This document shows positions 23,721 to 34,139 of a DNA stretch of 64,000 nucleotides, piece after piece; position 1 is the first letter of the stretch, and each line of letters opens with the position of its first letter. The position numbers were made by a program, and so were the translations under genes. The notes beneath the pieces are model-generated. The model saw only the letters and a list, made by a program, of their open reading frames with translations. It searched no databases and was not told the DNA's origin. The DNA is from Cycas panzhihuaensis (lineage: Eukaryota > Cycadophyta). Where the stretch lies: assembly GCA_023213395.1 (NCBI GenBank), contig CM041465.1, forward strand, positions 190,905,741-190,969,740. The letters are read 5' to 3'.

Positions 23721-23844
23721 AGCACTCTAGTATTCCTTATGATCTGAGTGAATTAAGGACCTATGCAATCCTAGTTGATATTGATGATGCATTGCCTATA
23801 ATAGAAGATAAGGAATACTATGTAGTATGAAGAAGAAAAGATCT

Positions 23845-24240
23845 GGTTTGGACCTTATACTTTGATGGAGCTAAGTCTAAGGTCAAAGTTGGAGCTATAA
23901 GTGTTATCCATGCCCTTAATGCACAATCATTTCCATCATATTCAAGGTCTATTTTCAATTATACAAGCAATGTTATAGAATATAGATCCTTGATATTAGG
24001 CATTCAGAAAGTAGTAGATATGAAGATCAAAATCTTGTAAGTCTAGGGAGATTCTAAGTAAGTGGTGAACTAAGCCAAAAGTTTATGTTCCACAAAGTGT
24101 AGGAGATAGAAAAATTATAGATAGTAAGTATGGGACCTACTTCAAGAGTTTGAAGCCTTTTCAATTAAGCATATCCTCAAGGAAGAAAACCAACCAGTTG
24201 ATTATTTAGTAATTATGGCCCCCCTTCTAAATTAAGATCA
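23845..24240 (+). pseudogene. archaeal-type RNase H of Gyp-G, upstream of RT
   Basis: WTLYFDGAKSKVKVGAISVI (about 23850-23910) is the first strand with the catalytic Asp. SNVIEYRSLILGIQ (about 23968-24010) carries the catalytic Glu. A GDS at about 24050 and FSIKHILKEENQPVDYL (about 24158-24208) supply the later acidic residues, including the Asp of the C-terminal Asn-x-x-x-Asp type segment. The spacing and the QN-x-EYxxLILGI pattern are those of archaeal-type RNase H, not of the RT-linked RNase H, which is found separately at 51.8-52.2 kb. The order protease, RNase H, RT is known in one group of plant Ty3 elements. Stops (TAG/TAA) disrupt it. Confidence 0.7.
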
Positions 24241-24589
24241 TGTTTAATCCCATGGGCGATATCTAATAGAGATAATCACTAGAATATCAGCACCAAACAC
24301 ATAGATCACTGGAAACTTTTTCAAGATAATGAGTGGGTACTCTAGTTCTTGAAAGGATAAGAAGAGTTTCTTGATATTTATATAAGAGAAACTCCTCTTA
24401 TAAATGAAGAAACTAAGATGAAGGTGGCCACCAATAAAGAGGCAATATAACTAGAATCCAATAAATTTCCTAAAGGTCTTATTTCTCTTGGATCCCTCTT
24501 TGATATTAGTGATTCACCCAAGCTCAATATTTCCAAAGATGGGTCTTCAAGGAGAGTAATGTAAAGTAGTGTTTAATATAATATTGGAA

Positions 24590-24728
24590 CTCAAGATGAT
24601 CCAAAAATCATCTTCATAAGTGAGAGTATAAGGAGGAATAGAAGGGAAAAATTAGTATCCTTATATAGAAAACACAAGGATGTGTTTACATAAATAATGA
24701 GTATTTAAAAATTCTTAGTCTGGATATA
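24590..24728 (+). pseudogene. RT N-terminal edge of Gyp-G (interrupted)
   Basis: TQDDPKIIFISESI, then LVSLYRKHKDVFTQIMSI, is the conserved lead-in to RT in this group (..DDPK..xIS...L..LxxxxKDVF). It breaks off near 24728 where similarity to the Tat-C LTR begins. RT continues at 51160. About 50 residues between the two ends are missing. Confidence 0.6.
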
Positions 24729-25852
24729 TGCTTAATTCTATGTGCACTGTCTCCAACCATTCTTTCCTCCCTTGTCCTTTTTCCCTTTCTCCAAAAAGGA
24801 ATAGGTAGTTACATTCCATATCATTTGTAATCATTTAGTTTGAATTCATTTGGAAGGAAAAGTTACTCATTACATTAGCACATGCCAATCTCACCCCCTT
24901 TTCTCCTTGTTGCATGAGTATTAAATAGGGGTGGTTTGGGTTAATGCACTACTCATATTGCATCTCTAAAGAAAAGTGACAAAAGAGCTTCCTTTACCTT
25001 ATTGCATCTCCCTCTCTTGCATACTCTTCACATTCTCAAGGGAAGGGGGGGGCAGGGGGGGAGGAGACATAAAGGGGACTTAGGCCTTCTAATAGTTGCT
25101 TTCTTCTCATGCATTAGTGAAATGAATTGCATTAGTCATCATACTCTCTTCTCCTTTTGCATTTACTCCTTCCCTTATTTCATTGTCCTTTCATTTATAA
25201 AAGTAAATGAGAGAGGAAAAAAGAGAGAAAAATGAAGAGAGTTTATTTCAAATTGCATTTACTTGGTGATAATAGTACTTTACATCATTGCATTACCTTT
25301 GGGCAAAACAAAGATAAAGACATCCTCTAAAGCTCTTGATACATTTAGTTACCTGCTTGTTTCACATAAACCCTAGAGTCATCTCCTTTAGGTAACTCTT
25401 GGTAAGGCACCCCACTCACCTTACCCTTCCTAGGGTTTAGTTCTCTTACACCAAACCCCCCACTTTTTTTCTATATTCTTTCTACTTACCATCCCTCTCT
25501 TATTCCATAGGCACCCCCTTCTCTGCTAGGGTTTGCCTCCTCTTTTCCCTTTCTTCTGGTAAAAGTGCTTTAGTCCTCCCTCTCCTTCCTCAACCTATCA
25601 AGATAAGAGAGTCCCCCTTGAGGCCACTTGACAAACTAAGGATACCTTCTCCTACTTCAGATCCAAGAAGGTACTTACCAAAAGGGAGGGTATTGTGTGC
25701 TATTTATGGCTCTATGAACCTATGTTTCGATGTATAAACACCCTTTATGGGTGACCCATCCCCCCACTCTCAAGGATCTTTAAGACACTTATTTAATGAT
25801 AGTGTAGGCTTGATCCCCTTGTGTTCAATGACCCACCAAAGGTGCACTTTCA
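24729..25852 (+). repeat. 5' LTR of Tat-C1 (truncated at its 5' end)
   Basis: Aligns with 50070-51159, the last third of the full Tat-C2 3' LTR (GTGCACTGTCTCCAACCATT and on). The first about 2.1 kb of the LTR is missing. It ends ...GCACTTTCA before the primer site. An unusual G-rich stretch lies at 25045-25062. Confidence 0.85.
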
Positions 25853-25853
25853 C

Positions 25854-25873
25854 TAGCAACCATACTGGGGAAC
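25854..25873 (+). promoter_or_regulatory. primer binding site of Tat-C1
   Basis: TAGCAACCATACTGGGGAAC, one base after the LTR end. Same site as TGGCGACCATACTGGGGA in Tat-B, with a G-to-A change in the TGG and CG-to-CA in GCGAC. Confidence 0.75.
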
Positions 25874-26084
25874 TGCTAGTAAAGGAACCATTCCAGTTTC
25901 CTTTGGGTTAGCATTACCTCTCTCTTCTTGGCATCCCTTCTTAATTTGTTAGGAAAACCCCAACATCCTCTACTCTGCTTCCCTCTCCTTCTTCTAAACC
26001 TTAGGAGGAACTTAAATGCAATGATTCTCTCATTGTTTGTAAGGCCTTCCTCCTTGTTTGGAAGAGTCACCCTATTCTCCCCTT

Positions 26085-28840
26085 CCTTTGTTTGATTTTG
26101 AATCAGTTATTGAGGGATTCTCTTTGGAATGGACTTATCATGCCTATATTTCTGAAACTCAACAATAACCTTCAACCTCTTTCTAAGGTCCCACCCAAGA
26201 GAGTGATGACCCCATCTTCTATCTGGGTGATCAAGAGCACCCAAGTATCCACCATCTTCCCACACATGATGTGGGAGCTTCTTCCCCTATGGGATATCAC
26301 CACCTTAGTGAGAGTACCCATGAGGATCACCTTGTGGGGTCTACCTCATATGAGGAGTCTTTAACCTCATATAAGCAATTAGGAACCCCTTCCATGGATG
26401 TGGTGGAAGTGCTATATCAATGTTTCCAAGCTGCGAGTCTCCAACAACCTCCAAAGTGGTTGGAGAGCATCTTGCATAGCATAGCATCCTCCTCTTCCTC
26501 ATCTACACCTGCATACTCTTCTCATTCAACTTTAATATCCATAATGGGGCCATCCCTTGTTGTTTACTCTTATTTGTGTGCCCCTTATCTTTTAGGGACC
26601 ACCCAAGGTATACCCACTTCCCAAATTGGGTTGAGTATACCTCCTCCTAGCCAAGTAATCACACCTTAACCAACCTCGGTCCATCCATCTTCTATTTAAC
26701 CTAGGGTGTTTACATGTCCCCCTTCTTCTAGGCATATGGGGCAAATCCTCATGTGCTCTTAACCTCAACCTAGGAATCCTTCCCTTTATATTCCCCCAGG
26801 ATACACTTCCTAACCATGGAGGCATGGAAAGGGAAATCCCCTTCCTATCTATGGGGTAGACCCCCTCCACCCATATGGCATTGCACCACCTACAGGTAGT
26901 CCATATGGGCAGAATCCAATGCCACAACCATCTACTTTATCTTCTTGTATCTCCTCATATGTAGTGCCTTTGCAAGGAGGACAAATCCCTCCTCAAGGCT
27001 TCTTCTCCTAAGTCCTCTTTCAATAAGGGGCATACCTTTAATAGGGAATGGGTCCTTCCTACTCATCTACCCCTCCCCCAGTTCTTTCACATCTGGGATT
27101 AGTCCCTTCCTACTAAGTGGGAGGGAGTTCATATCCCTCTTTCATTCAAACCTCCCAAGGAGGATTTGGGCATCCATGCCCACCTCCTCCTTTATCTTTT
27201 ATTGACTCGATAGTTCAACCAAGGGCCCATCCCTTTATTGACTATAGGTCCACCCCTTTGTCCATTAAGGCGTTAAGGACCAACTTACTGCCTCATCCTC
27301 CTGAGGTGCCTAAGTTTGATTGGACCTCTTCCCAAGACCCAACTGAGCATGTTAGGAGTTTCTCCATGGCATGTATCAATTATTGGGCCTATGATCACAT
27401 CCTAATGAAGCTCTTTCCACATTCCTTATAGGGTAATACCCTTAAGTGGTTATATTGCCTCCCTACTCATTCAATTCATTCATTCTAATAACTCGTAGAT
27501 GAGTTTGTCAACTATTTTGACATCACTTGCCCATTTGAGAGTGGAATGAAAGCCTTATTATCTCTTAAACAAGGTCATGAGGAGATGAATCATAACTTTA
27601 TTAGGTATTTTCATGATCTTCTTCACTTCATGAAGACCATATAGCCTAAGGAGCTAAAAAGGGATCTCTTCATAAATTCCCTTCATCCTAAGGTACATGT
27701 TGAGGTCCTCAAAATGGAGAATATAACATGTGACTCTGCTATGGCCAAGTGTTTGGCTATCGAGGCTATTGAGATCTAAGTAGGTATCAAGAAGCCTCTC
27801 AAACTATCACAACAACATGAGGCACCTCCTTCATCTCGTGACATCAAACCTCAACAAACCCTAAAGTCTTCAACCCACTCAATGGAAAAGACTTTAGATT
27901 CCTTGACCTCTGCCATATATTCCTTTGAACGTATGACGAAGGAGCTTAAGCTCTAAGCTCCTTCCCTATCACCAACCTCTCATAGACTTGTTCACTAGGC
28001 TTCTTAAGCAGCACCTCCTAAGGATGGAAATACCTATGCTTCTCAAATAAGGAAGACCAATCCTCCCTTAGAGAAGAAGTGGTGCTCCATTCATGGTGAA
28101 TGCTTACATGAGGATTCACAATATAGGGCACAACATCCTAAACCCACTCCACATCATGATTCCTCTCCCAAATAGGCGTCTAGGTTGAATCTAGACTAAC
28201 CCATTCATAGAGATCCCTTCCCCAAACATGGGGAATGAGATCAGCACACTTAATAAAAGGGAAATTAGAATAGAGGAAGATCTCCTAACCCTCATCCCAT
28301 GCAAGCTAAGGGGAAGGTGGCAAGAGGTTGTTCCTCTTCTTCCTATTCTTGCCACCAAATCCCTTCACCCTCTTGATCTCAAAATAAGGGAAAGAGAGTC
28401 ATTTAGATGCTTGAGACTACACCCTTATATACTTTAAATCAATCTTAAGCAACCAAAGAGGCCATAGGTACCTCTTCCTCTTCCCAACTTGATCCTCCCT
28501 TGGATAACCCTCCTTTTGATATTCTGTTACTCCCTAAGACCATCCATGTTTGCCTGGGTCATTACGATTTTTGAATGGTGCTTCCTTAACCAACTGGGAA
28601 AGGGAAACCCTTATCTATCATAGACAAGCTTCATATTATGGCTATTGGGATATCCATGATGGACATCTTGAGGAGTTATCTAGAGTAGTGTACTCTTCTC
28701 TTAAAGAATTTAGGGTTGGTGGATGCATCCATCCATGCTTTGGGTATTGCCCCAAGTCAGGAACCCATCATCTCTTTTGACCTTAAAGATCTCTCCATGA
28801 CTAGAAAAAGGAAATGCTAGTGGAACCCATATCTATAGAC
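26085..28840 (+). pseudogene. gag of Tat-C1
   Basis: The family start Met is Ile here (VIEGFSLEW against MEGYQSYW in Tat-B). A Ser/Pro-rich N-terminal part with open stretches (26271-26669) leads to the gag domain at about 27200-27800: STPLSIKALRTNLLPHPPEV, AYDHILMKLFPHSL, LLSLKQGHEEMN and AKCLAIEAIEI. A zinc-knuckle-like WCSIHGECLHEDSQY is at about 28083-28127. Most stops are TAG or TAA at positions that read Gln in another copy. Gag builds the particle and binds RNA; this copy cannot be translated through. Confidence 0.85.
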
Positions 28841-28849
28841 ACTTCCAAA

Positions 28850-29118
28850 TGTACTCTTTGAAGGACTATTATAGATAATGGTTCTTCCTTTAATGCCATG
28901 CCATTATGCATTATGCAGAAGCTAGGTATAACGACTCTTGAGCCAGTTCCATGGCATTGTCAAGGTTACGATAGTAGTAAGAAAACACCTTTAGGTTTAG
29001 TTTCCATCCCCCTTATCCTTGAGAACAAAACCATCCTCACTGACATTATGGTCCTCGATGTAGACGTGGACTACAATCTTTTGTTGGGACACCTTGGCTC
29101 GATCAAATGGGAGCTATG
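28850..29118 (+). pseudogene. protease of Tat-C1
   Basis: TIIDNGSSFNAMPLCIMQKL (about 28865-28925) carries the active-site Asp-Asn-Gly-Ser. TDIMVLDVDVDYNLLLG (about 29040-29090) is the C-terminal strand of the fold. This is an open stretch (28898-29119) with few lesions. Retropepsins of Tat elements commonly have Asn at the second active-site position, so the Asn may not be a defect. Confidence 0.7.
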
Positions 29119-29277
29119 AATTCGTCTCATTGGGGATAGCTCAAATTTATCCACAAAGGACGAATAAAAGTTGTTTCTCGAGAGCCTCCTCCCATTAAAC
29201 AATCATACCAGTCTTGTTAAGTGGCTTATGATCTAGCGAAAGGCAATAAAAGCCCATCCACTCATGCTTTCGATTAG

Positions 29278-30069
29278 ATGATTGACATCCCTAGTACATC
29301 TTGTCCAGAGGAAGGTCCCTCACCTTCTTCTTCTAACCTTATGTATTTTGCCTGTATTAGTATAGGGAGTTATGGGTACCTCTTTATTTTGAGTGACGAC
29401 AAGTCTGATAGTAAGGACGAGGAACTCCCTCATCCTATATCCTTCCCAAACATAAGTAGGGGGTGCTTACTTCATTTTAGGTCCCAACCTAAAACCCCTT
29501 CCATTGAGGAGGTTGGTCCTCTCGCCGAGTCACATATGGCTATTCCCATCTCTCGTGTGACCTCCTATGCCACTTTGTCTTCCATCTCATCACCCTCCTT
29601 GAGTGATGAGGCTAGGGAACCTCCTATCACATGTCATAAGAGATCATCCTCTGACTCTTCTGAAGAGTCCCCTGACTATATTGAGTGGTGGGTTTATCAT
29701 TATAGTCCCACCACTCCTACTGTTCCTTATTCCTCATCTTCTACAAGTATAACTATCTATGGGATAGACTACTTTAAGAATGATAAGGCATTATTAGAGC
29801 ATTTAATAGGCTCTATGCCCAACGTTCCTCCTGGTCACCATAAGCTTGATTACCTGAAGATTCTAGCCCTTGGGTCACCTCTAGGTGACCCAAGTCAACC
29901 TAGCTCTTCTTTGCCCCTTCCTATTAACCAAGCCTCCCTTCATTTCAAGGAAGGGAATGCCATGTGCATGGGGGCAACCAAGGACATTGTCCTCACTCTT
30001 GGAAAAGTCATCAAGGTGGGAGTAGAGTGTTCCCCTGAAGAAATGGAGGAATACACCCTTCTTTTTTAG
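29278..30069 (+). pseudogene. linker between protease and RT of Tat-C1
   Basis: A 263-codon open stretch, Ser/Pro-rich and acidic (ILSDDKSDSKDEELPHP, PDYIEWWVYHYSP), with no domain I recognise. The same linker is present in Tat-C2 (39403-40240) and Tat-A (4400-5100). It ends in EGNAMCMGATKDIV and a conserved SPEEMEEYTLLF that leads into RT. It is part of the pol polyprotein and not a separate gene. Confidence 0.6.
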
Positions 30070-30790
30070 GAATTCTATGATGTTTTCATGTGGGATTACA
30101 TAAATATGAAAGGAATAGATCCCTCCATCATCACCCACAATCTTACCACTATCCCGGGTACTTGCCCAGTGCAACAAAAGTAGTGCCCTCTTCATCCTAA
30201 GTTATCTACTGCTATCGAGATGGAAGTTTAACAACTCTTAGATGTAGGGTTGATCACTTCCATCAATTACCCTAAATGGGTCTCAAATATTATTCCCGTT
30301 GCCAAAAATAATGGAACAATCTAGATATGCATTGATTTATGAGATATCAACAATGCATATCCCAAAGATAACTTCCCCTTACCTTTTATTAATCAAATAA
30401 TTGATAATACCACTAGATTTGAAGTCATGTCCTTAATGGATGGCTACTCTAGTTATAACCAAATCTAGATCTATCTCGAAGACCATCACAAAATGGCCTT
30501 TACTATTCTTTGGGATACCTTCACTTATAAAGTGATGCCCTTTGGACTTAAAAATGTAGGCACCACTTACCAAAGGGTGATGCATTTCATCTTCCATGAC
30601 CTCATAAACAAAACCCTCGAGGTCTTGATGGACAACATGATGGGTCTTTATCGTAAAAGGGCCCATTACCCCAAAGATTTATGTGCCATATTTACTAGAT
30701 TCCATAAATATCATGTTACCCTCAATCTGCTCAAATGTGTATTTGTTGTGATAGCTGGCAAACTCTTGGGTTTCCTTGTTTCTAAATGAG
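30064..30790 (+). pseudogene. reverse transcriptase of Tat-C1
   Basis: RT copies element RNA into DNA. Seen in order: FMWDYINMKGIDPSIITHNL (N-terminal edge), INYPKWVSNIIPVAKNNGTI, INNAYPKDNFPLP, VMSLMDGYSSYNQI (first catalytic Asp region), YKVMPFGLKNVGTTYQR, and at 30622-30640 LMDNMM where YxDD is expected. The second catalytic Asp is Asn, so RT would be inactive apart from the stops. The set fits the Tat lineage (MKGIDPSI..HNL lead-in). Stop codons are mainly TAG at Gln. Confidence 0.9.
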
Positions 30791-30794
30791 AAAT

Positions 30795-31440
30795 CTAGAT
30801 CGACCATAATAACATCAAGCCCATCCTTAATATACCTTTGCCTAAGATGCAATAGCAAATCAAGTCATTCTTGGGTAGGTTGGGTTTCCTTAGGCATTTC
30901 TTGGCAAATGTTTTCCTAAACCCTAAATCCCTTACTAACTTGTTGAAGAAGGAAGCCCCATTCTTTTGGTCTCCTAATGCCTGGGAAGCTTTCCAAGAGC
31001 TCAAAAGAGCCTTAGCTTCCACTCCAATATTGGTGCCCCCTATTTTTAACCATCCCTTTGTCCTTTACACCTCAGCTACTGATGAATCCTTACGGGCCAT
31101 GCTTACCCAAGAGGACAACTTAGGAATTGAGAGAGCTATCTAATTCTTTAGTTGTACATTAGTTGCTGATGAGCTTAATTATTCTCCCACCGAGAAGGAA
31201 TGCCTTGCCTTGGTTCATATGACCAAGAAATTTAGGTATTACTTGCTCAGTAACATCACTCAAGTGATTGTTCAATCTAATCCCTTAAAATACCTCCTAA
31301 CCTAGTCTGATAGTAGGACTGGCAAATAGGCCATCCTCCTTCAAGAATATGACCTTCAAATCATCAATAGGAAATTGAAGAAGAGAATGGTGGTCAGTGA
31401 GAAATTAGTTGACACCCCCATTCCTAACTCTTCCAATGTT
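30795..31440 (+). pseudogene. RT thumb/connection and RT-linked RNase H of Tat-C1
   Basis: IKSFLGRLGFLRHFLANVF, then LTNLLKKEAPFFWSP and ELKRALASTPILVPP, is the usual connection. HPFVLYTSATDESLRAMLTQ is the first RNase H strand (catalytic Asp replaced by Thr: YTSATD where YxDAS is usual). LNYSPTEKECLALVHMTKKFRYYL carries the Glu region. Open from 30871 to 31143. A second, archaeal-type RNase H is expected after integrase in this family but is lost here because Tat-C1 stops at 34139. Confidence 0.8.
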
Positions 31441-31499
31441 CTTATTGATGACTCCTTGCTAGACGAGCCTATCATTTCTATCTAAGACCCGTCCCCCCA

Positions 31500-32749
31500 T
31501 CCAATGGATAATAATGAATGGTATGGGGATATTGTACAATACCTTACTGAATAACTGCATCGTTCTCGCACTAGTGACAAGGTGAGGTCACAAGTTAGGA
31601 CCATTGCTAGGTAGTACTTCCTTATAGAGGAGGTGTTGTATAATAGATTCTTTGATGGGGTTATCCTTTGCTGTGTCAACTCTGACAAGGTGAACCAAAT
31701 ACTTCATGAATGCCACAAAGGCATTTGTTGGGGCTAATCCATTGCCTAGAGAATCTTTCGCATGGGTTATTACTGGTTGTCCCTTTTTAAGGATGCCCAT
31801 GCCTATGTATTACGATGTCATAAGTGTTAGGAGTACGGCAACATCATCTATTTATCTTCTAAGGCCTTACACCTAATTATCTCTCTATGGCCTTCTTCCT
31901 AATGGGGATTAGACCTTATCGAAGCCATAACCCCTCCTTCCTCATCACAACATAAATTTATCTTAACTATGACAGAGTACTTTACTAAATGGGCTAAATT
32001 TGTCTCTTTATCTTCCATTACTAGTAAGATTATGACCTTCTTTATTTACTAACAGATTATTTGTTGATTTAGGATTCATGACATCCTAATCATAGATCAT
32101 GGTACTCCATTTTATAATAAGGAGATGGATGAGCTTTGTGGGAAGTTTAGAATATCCCACAAAACTTCTTCTCCTTATTACCCTTAAGCTAATGGACAAA
32201 TTGAGTCTTTTAACAAAACTCTTATCAATATCTTAAAGAAAATCATTACCTAATCCCAAAGGGATTATCACCTTCAACTTACTTATGCTTTATGGCCCTA
32301 TCACACTTCTATTCACATAGCTATAAGGATGACCCTATTCTCCCTCGTGTATGGAATCAAGGTAGTCCTCCCTTTGGAAGCTAAAATCCCCTCCTTGTGT
32401 GTTTCCCTTCGAGGTCTCATTGATAAGGGATCATATTGCCAAGCCTGCCTCCTTAACCTCGAAGCCTTAGAGGAGAGATGCTTGATGACATACTAAGCAA
32501 ACATCACCTCCAAGGCTAAGGCATAAAGAACATATGATAAACATCTTCATCCTCGACCTTCACATCTTGGGGACCATGTCATCAAGCTAGAATATCTCCA
32601 TGATCATTAATCTAAATTTGGGCCTAAATGGATTAGTCCTTTTGTCATTCTTGAGAGCCTCGACAATGGTGCCTATAGGATAGTACCTCTTGAAGGTCTT
32701 AAATTTGAGAAGGCCACTAATAGAAAATTCTTAAAGAAATTCTATGTGT
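31500..32749 (+). pseudogene. integrase of Tat-C1
   Basis: Integrase inserts the DNA copy. The zinc-binding part is at about 31700-31840 (ILHECHKGICWG, MGYYWLSLFKDAHAYVLRCHKC). The catalytic core follows: LDLIEAITPPSSSQHKFIL, ILIIDHGTPFYNKEMDELCG (about 32080-32140) and ANGQIESFNKTLI (about 32190-32230). The C-terminal domain, FGPKWISPFVILESLDNGAY and LKKFYV, ends at 32749. The core acidic triad positions (Asp in LDLIE, Asp in IIDHG, Glu in QIESF) are still there. Several TAG/TAA stops sit at Gln positions. Confidence 0.9.
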
Positions 32750-32815
32750 GACTCATCCTACTCCCAAGTAGGATAGGCACACCCTTCTCTCTCACTCTGA
32801 AAAGAGCCTAAACTA

Positions 32816-32873
32816 CCACTCTAAACTCATCATCGTTTCCTCTAGCCACAAGCGGAATGGTGGTTTAGAGTGG
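32816..32873 (+). promoter_or_regulatory. hairpin after pol of Tat-C1
   Basis: CCACTCTAAAC (32816-32826) pairs perfectly with GTTTAGAGTGG (32863-32873) over an about 36-base loop, 67 bases after the pol stop. It lies between pol and the antisense ORF, where the two transcripts would converge. Also found in Tat-C2 and, altered, in Tat-A. Confidence 0.55.
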
Positions 32874-32879
32874 CTTTGT

Positions 32880-33540
32880 CTTTTTTATTTTATTACTTCA
32901 ATTGCATCATTTATTTCCCTCCTGGGGTAGACCTCTCATTTTCTAGTTGAGTAAGAAAACTCCCTTCACCCTCAAGCAAGGAATCACTTCCCCAACGAAG
33001 GCCTTTTGCTTGAGTATCTATACTCCCTTTGTCATCACTTCCTTTGCATATCCATTATGCTCCCTTGATGGATATGCATCATTCCTCCTCCTAGCTTCAT
33101 ACATATCCATCACTGATACACATGGTGATCGTGTGTGCCTACTATGAGTGTGGTGCAGCATGAAAGGAAGCATGAGTATCATCCATATATGATCTAATAA
33201 CAAACATCATATATATCGACCAACTAAAACCATCATAATTCATAACCCATTATGCACCCATACACCCATATCCATATGCATACACCTATCTTCCTATACA
33301 TCATATAAACAAGTAATAATATAATAAAGCAATAACATTACAAATCCATCATAGCACCATCATCATGGGTTAAATGGGGTACCAATTAGCCCCTGTCTAT
33401 ATATATACAAATCATATGGTACAACAGACTATATAGTACATCATCATCTAGGCATTATGCCTTAGGAAGCTAGAATCCTTATAGGGAGGAGTACAATCAT
33501 ACGTCTACATATGGTAAGTACTCCCTGGAGGTCTAATGAT
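32880..33540 (+). other. post-pol spacer of Tat-C1
   Basis: Non-coding as far as I can see; colinear with 43060-43720 in Tat-C2. It has A+T-rich runs with repeated CATAT/ATATG words. Confidence 0.5.
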
Positions 33541-34139
33541 TTCCTTCCAAAAATCAATAGTATATACATCCTCCTCAACACCCTGCCCTTAAGGGTTATC
33601 ATCTCCTCGTTTATAGGATCCGTCACCAGGGGATCACATACCTCTGAGGCTCATGTACCGTTGTTATGAGCTCCTTGCCTCACTCTCCTCATCTCGAGGC
33701 CTCCTCTAGGTCATCGTCATGGTATGAGTATGCAATTTGTTGTGTGACAACCTAGTAGCGATCTGCTCTACTAGCTAATCGTATCTTGCCTAGATATGAT
33801 CCCTCACCCCTCTACTCCTTAGAGCCTCTCCTCTAGCATGGTAATTCGAATCCTACTCTCTTCGTCACTACTTGTTGCTACTCCTCCTTGAGCCTCTAGT
33901 GCTTAGATCTATCCCTACATGGTATCTCTCTCCACTATTAGTTGATCCCTTTCCACTCGAAGTCCATCCATGGTACCCTGTAATTTTCCTACCCTTGCTT
34001 AGAGCTCATAGGACTCAGCCACCCATATGTCTTAGGATCTGATCATTAAGGTGAACACTATTATTTGTGGCCCTACTAATTATGACTCCTCATTGGCTAG
34101 AATGGGAGGTTATCCCTCTATGTAAACCTAAGGGAATAA
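33540..34139 (-). pseudogene. C-terminal coiled-coil end of the antisense ORF, Tat-C1
   Basis: On the minus strand the segment reads LQGTMDGLRVERDQLIVERD, then RIRITMLEERL and ISRQDTISQ with regular hydrophobic spacing and many Glu/Arg, typical of a coiled coil. It aligns with 43700-44310 of Tat-C2, where it forms the end of a much longer antisense ORF. In Tat-C1 the upstream part, including the plant-mobile-domain-like region, is lost at the junction at 34139. Antisense ORFs beyond pol are known from several Tat elements such as Grande; the function is not known. Confidence 0.55.

Larger units (their letters stand above)
21047..24728 (+). mobile_element. Gyp-G, left half: Ty3/gypsy element with N-terminal RNase H, split by the Tat-C array
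   Basis: Order seen: LTR-like leader, primer-site-like sequence, gag, protease, archaeal-type RNase H, then the first about 45 residues of RT, ending at about 24728 where the Tat-C1 LTR begins. RT resumes at 51160, immediately after the 3' LTR of Tat-C2, in the same orientation, with RNase H and integrase following. The two halves are therefore one element interrupted by a 26.4 kb insertion. It is A+T-rich with stops every 20-40 codons. Confidence 0.75.
24729..34139 (+). mobile_element. Tat-C1: Tat-type element, 5' LTR truncated, no 3' LTR of its own
   Basis: It contains a 1.1 kb 3' part of an LTR, a primer site, gag, protease, RT, RNase H, integrase, a hairpin, and the C-terminal end of an antisense ORF, then breaks off at 34139 into an unrelated gag fragment. 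From 25069 to 34139 it is colinear with 35243-44316 of Tat-C2 (offset 10174 at the left end and about 10177 at the right), so the two copies have nearly the same length. Stops are mostly TAG/TAA at Gln positions. Confidence 0.85.
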
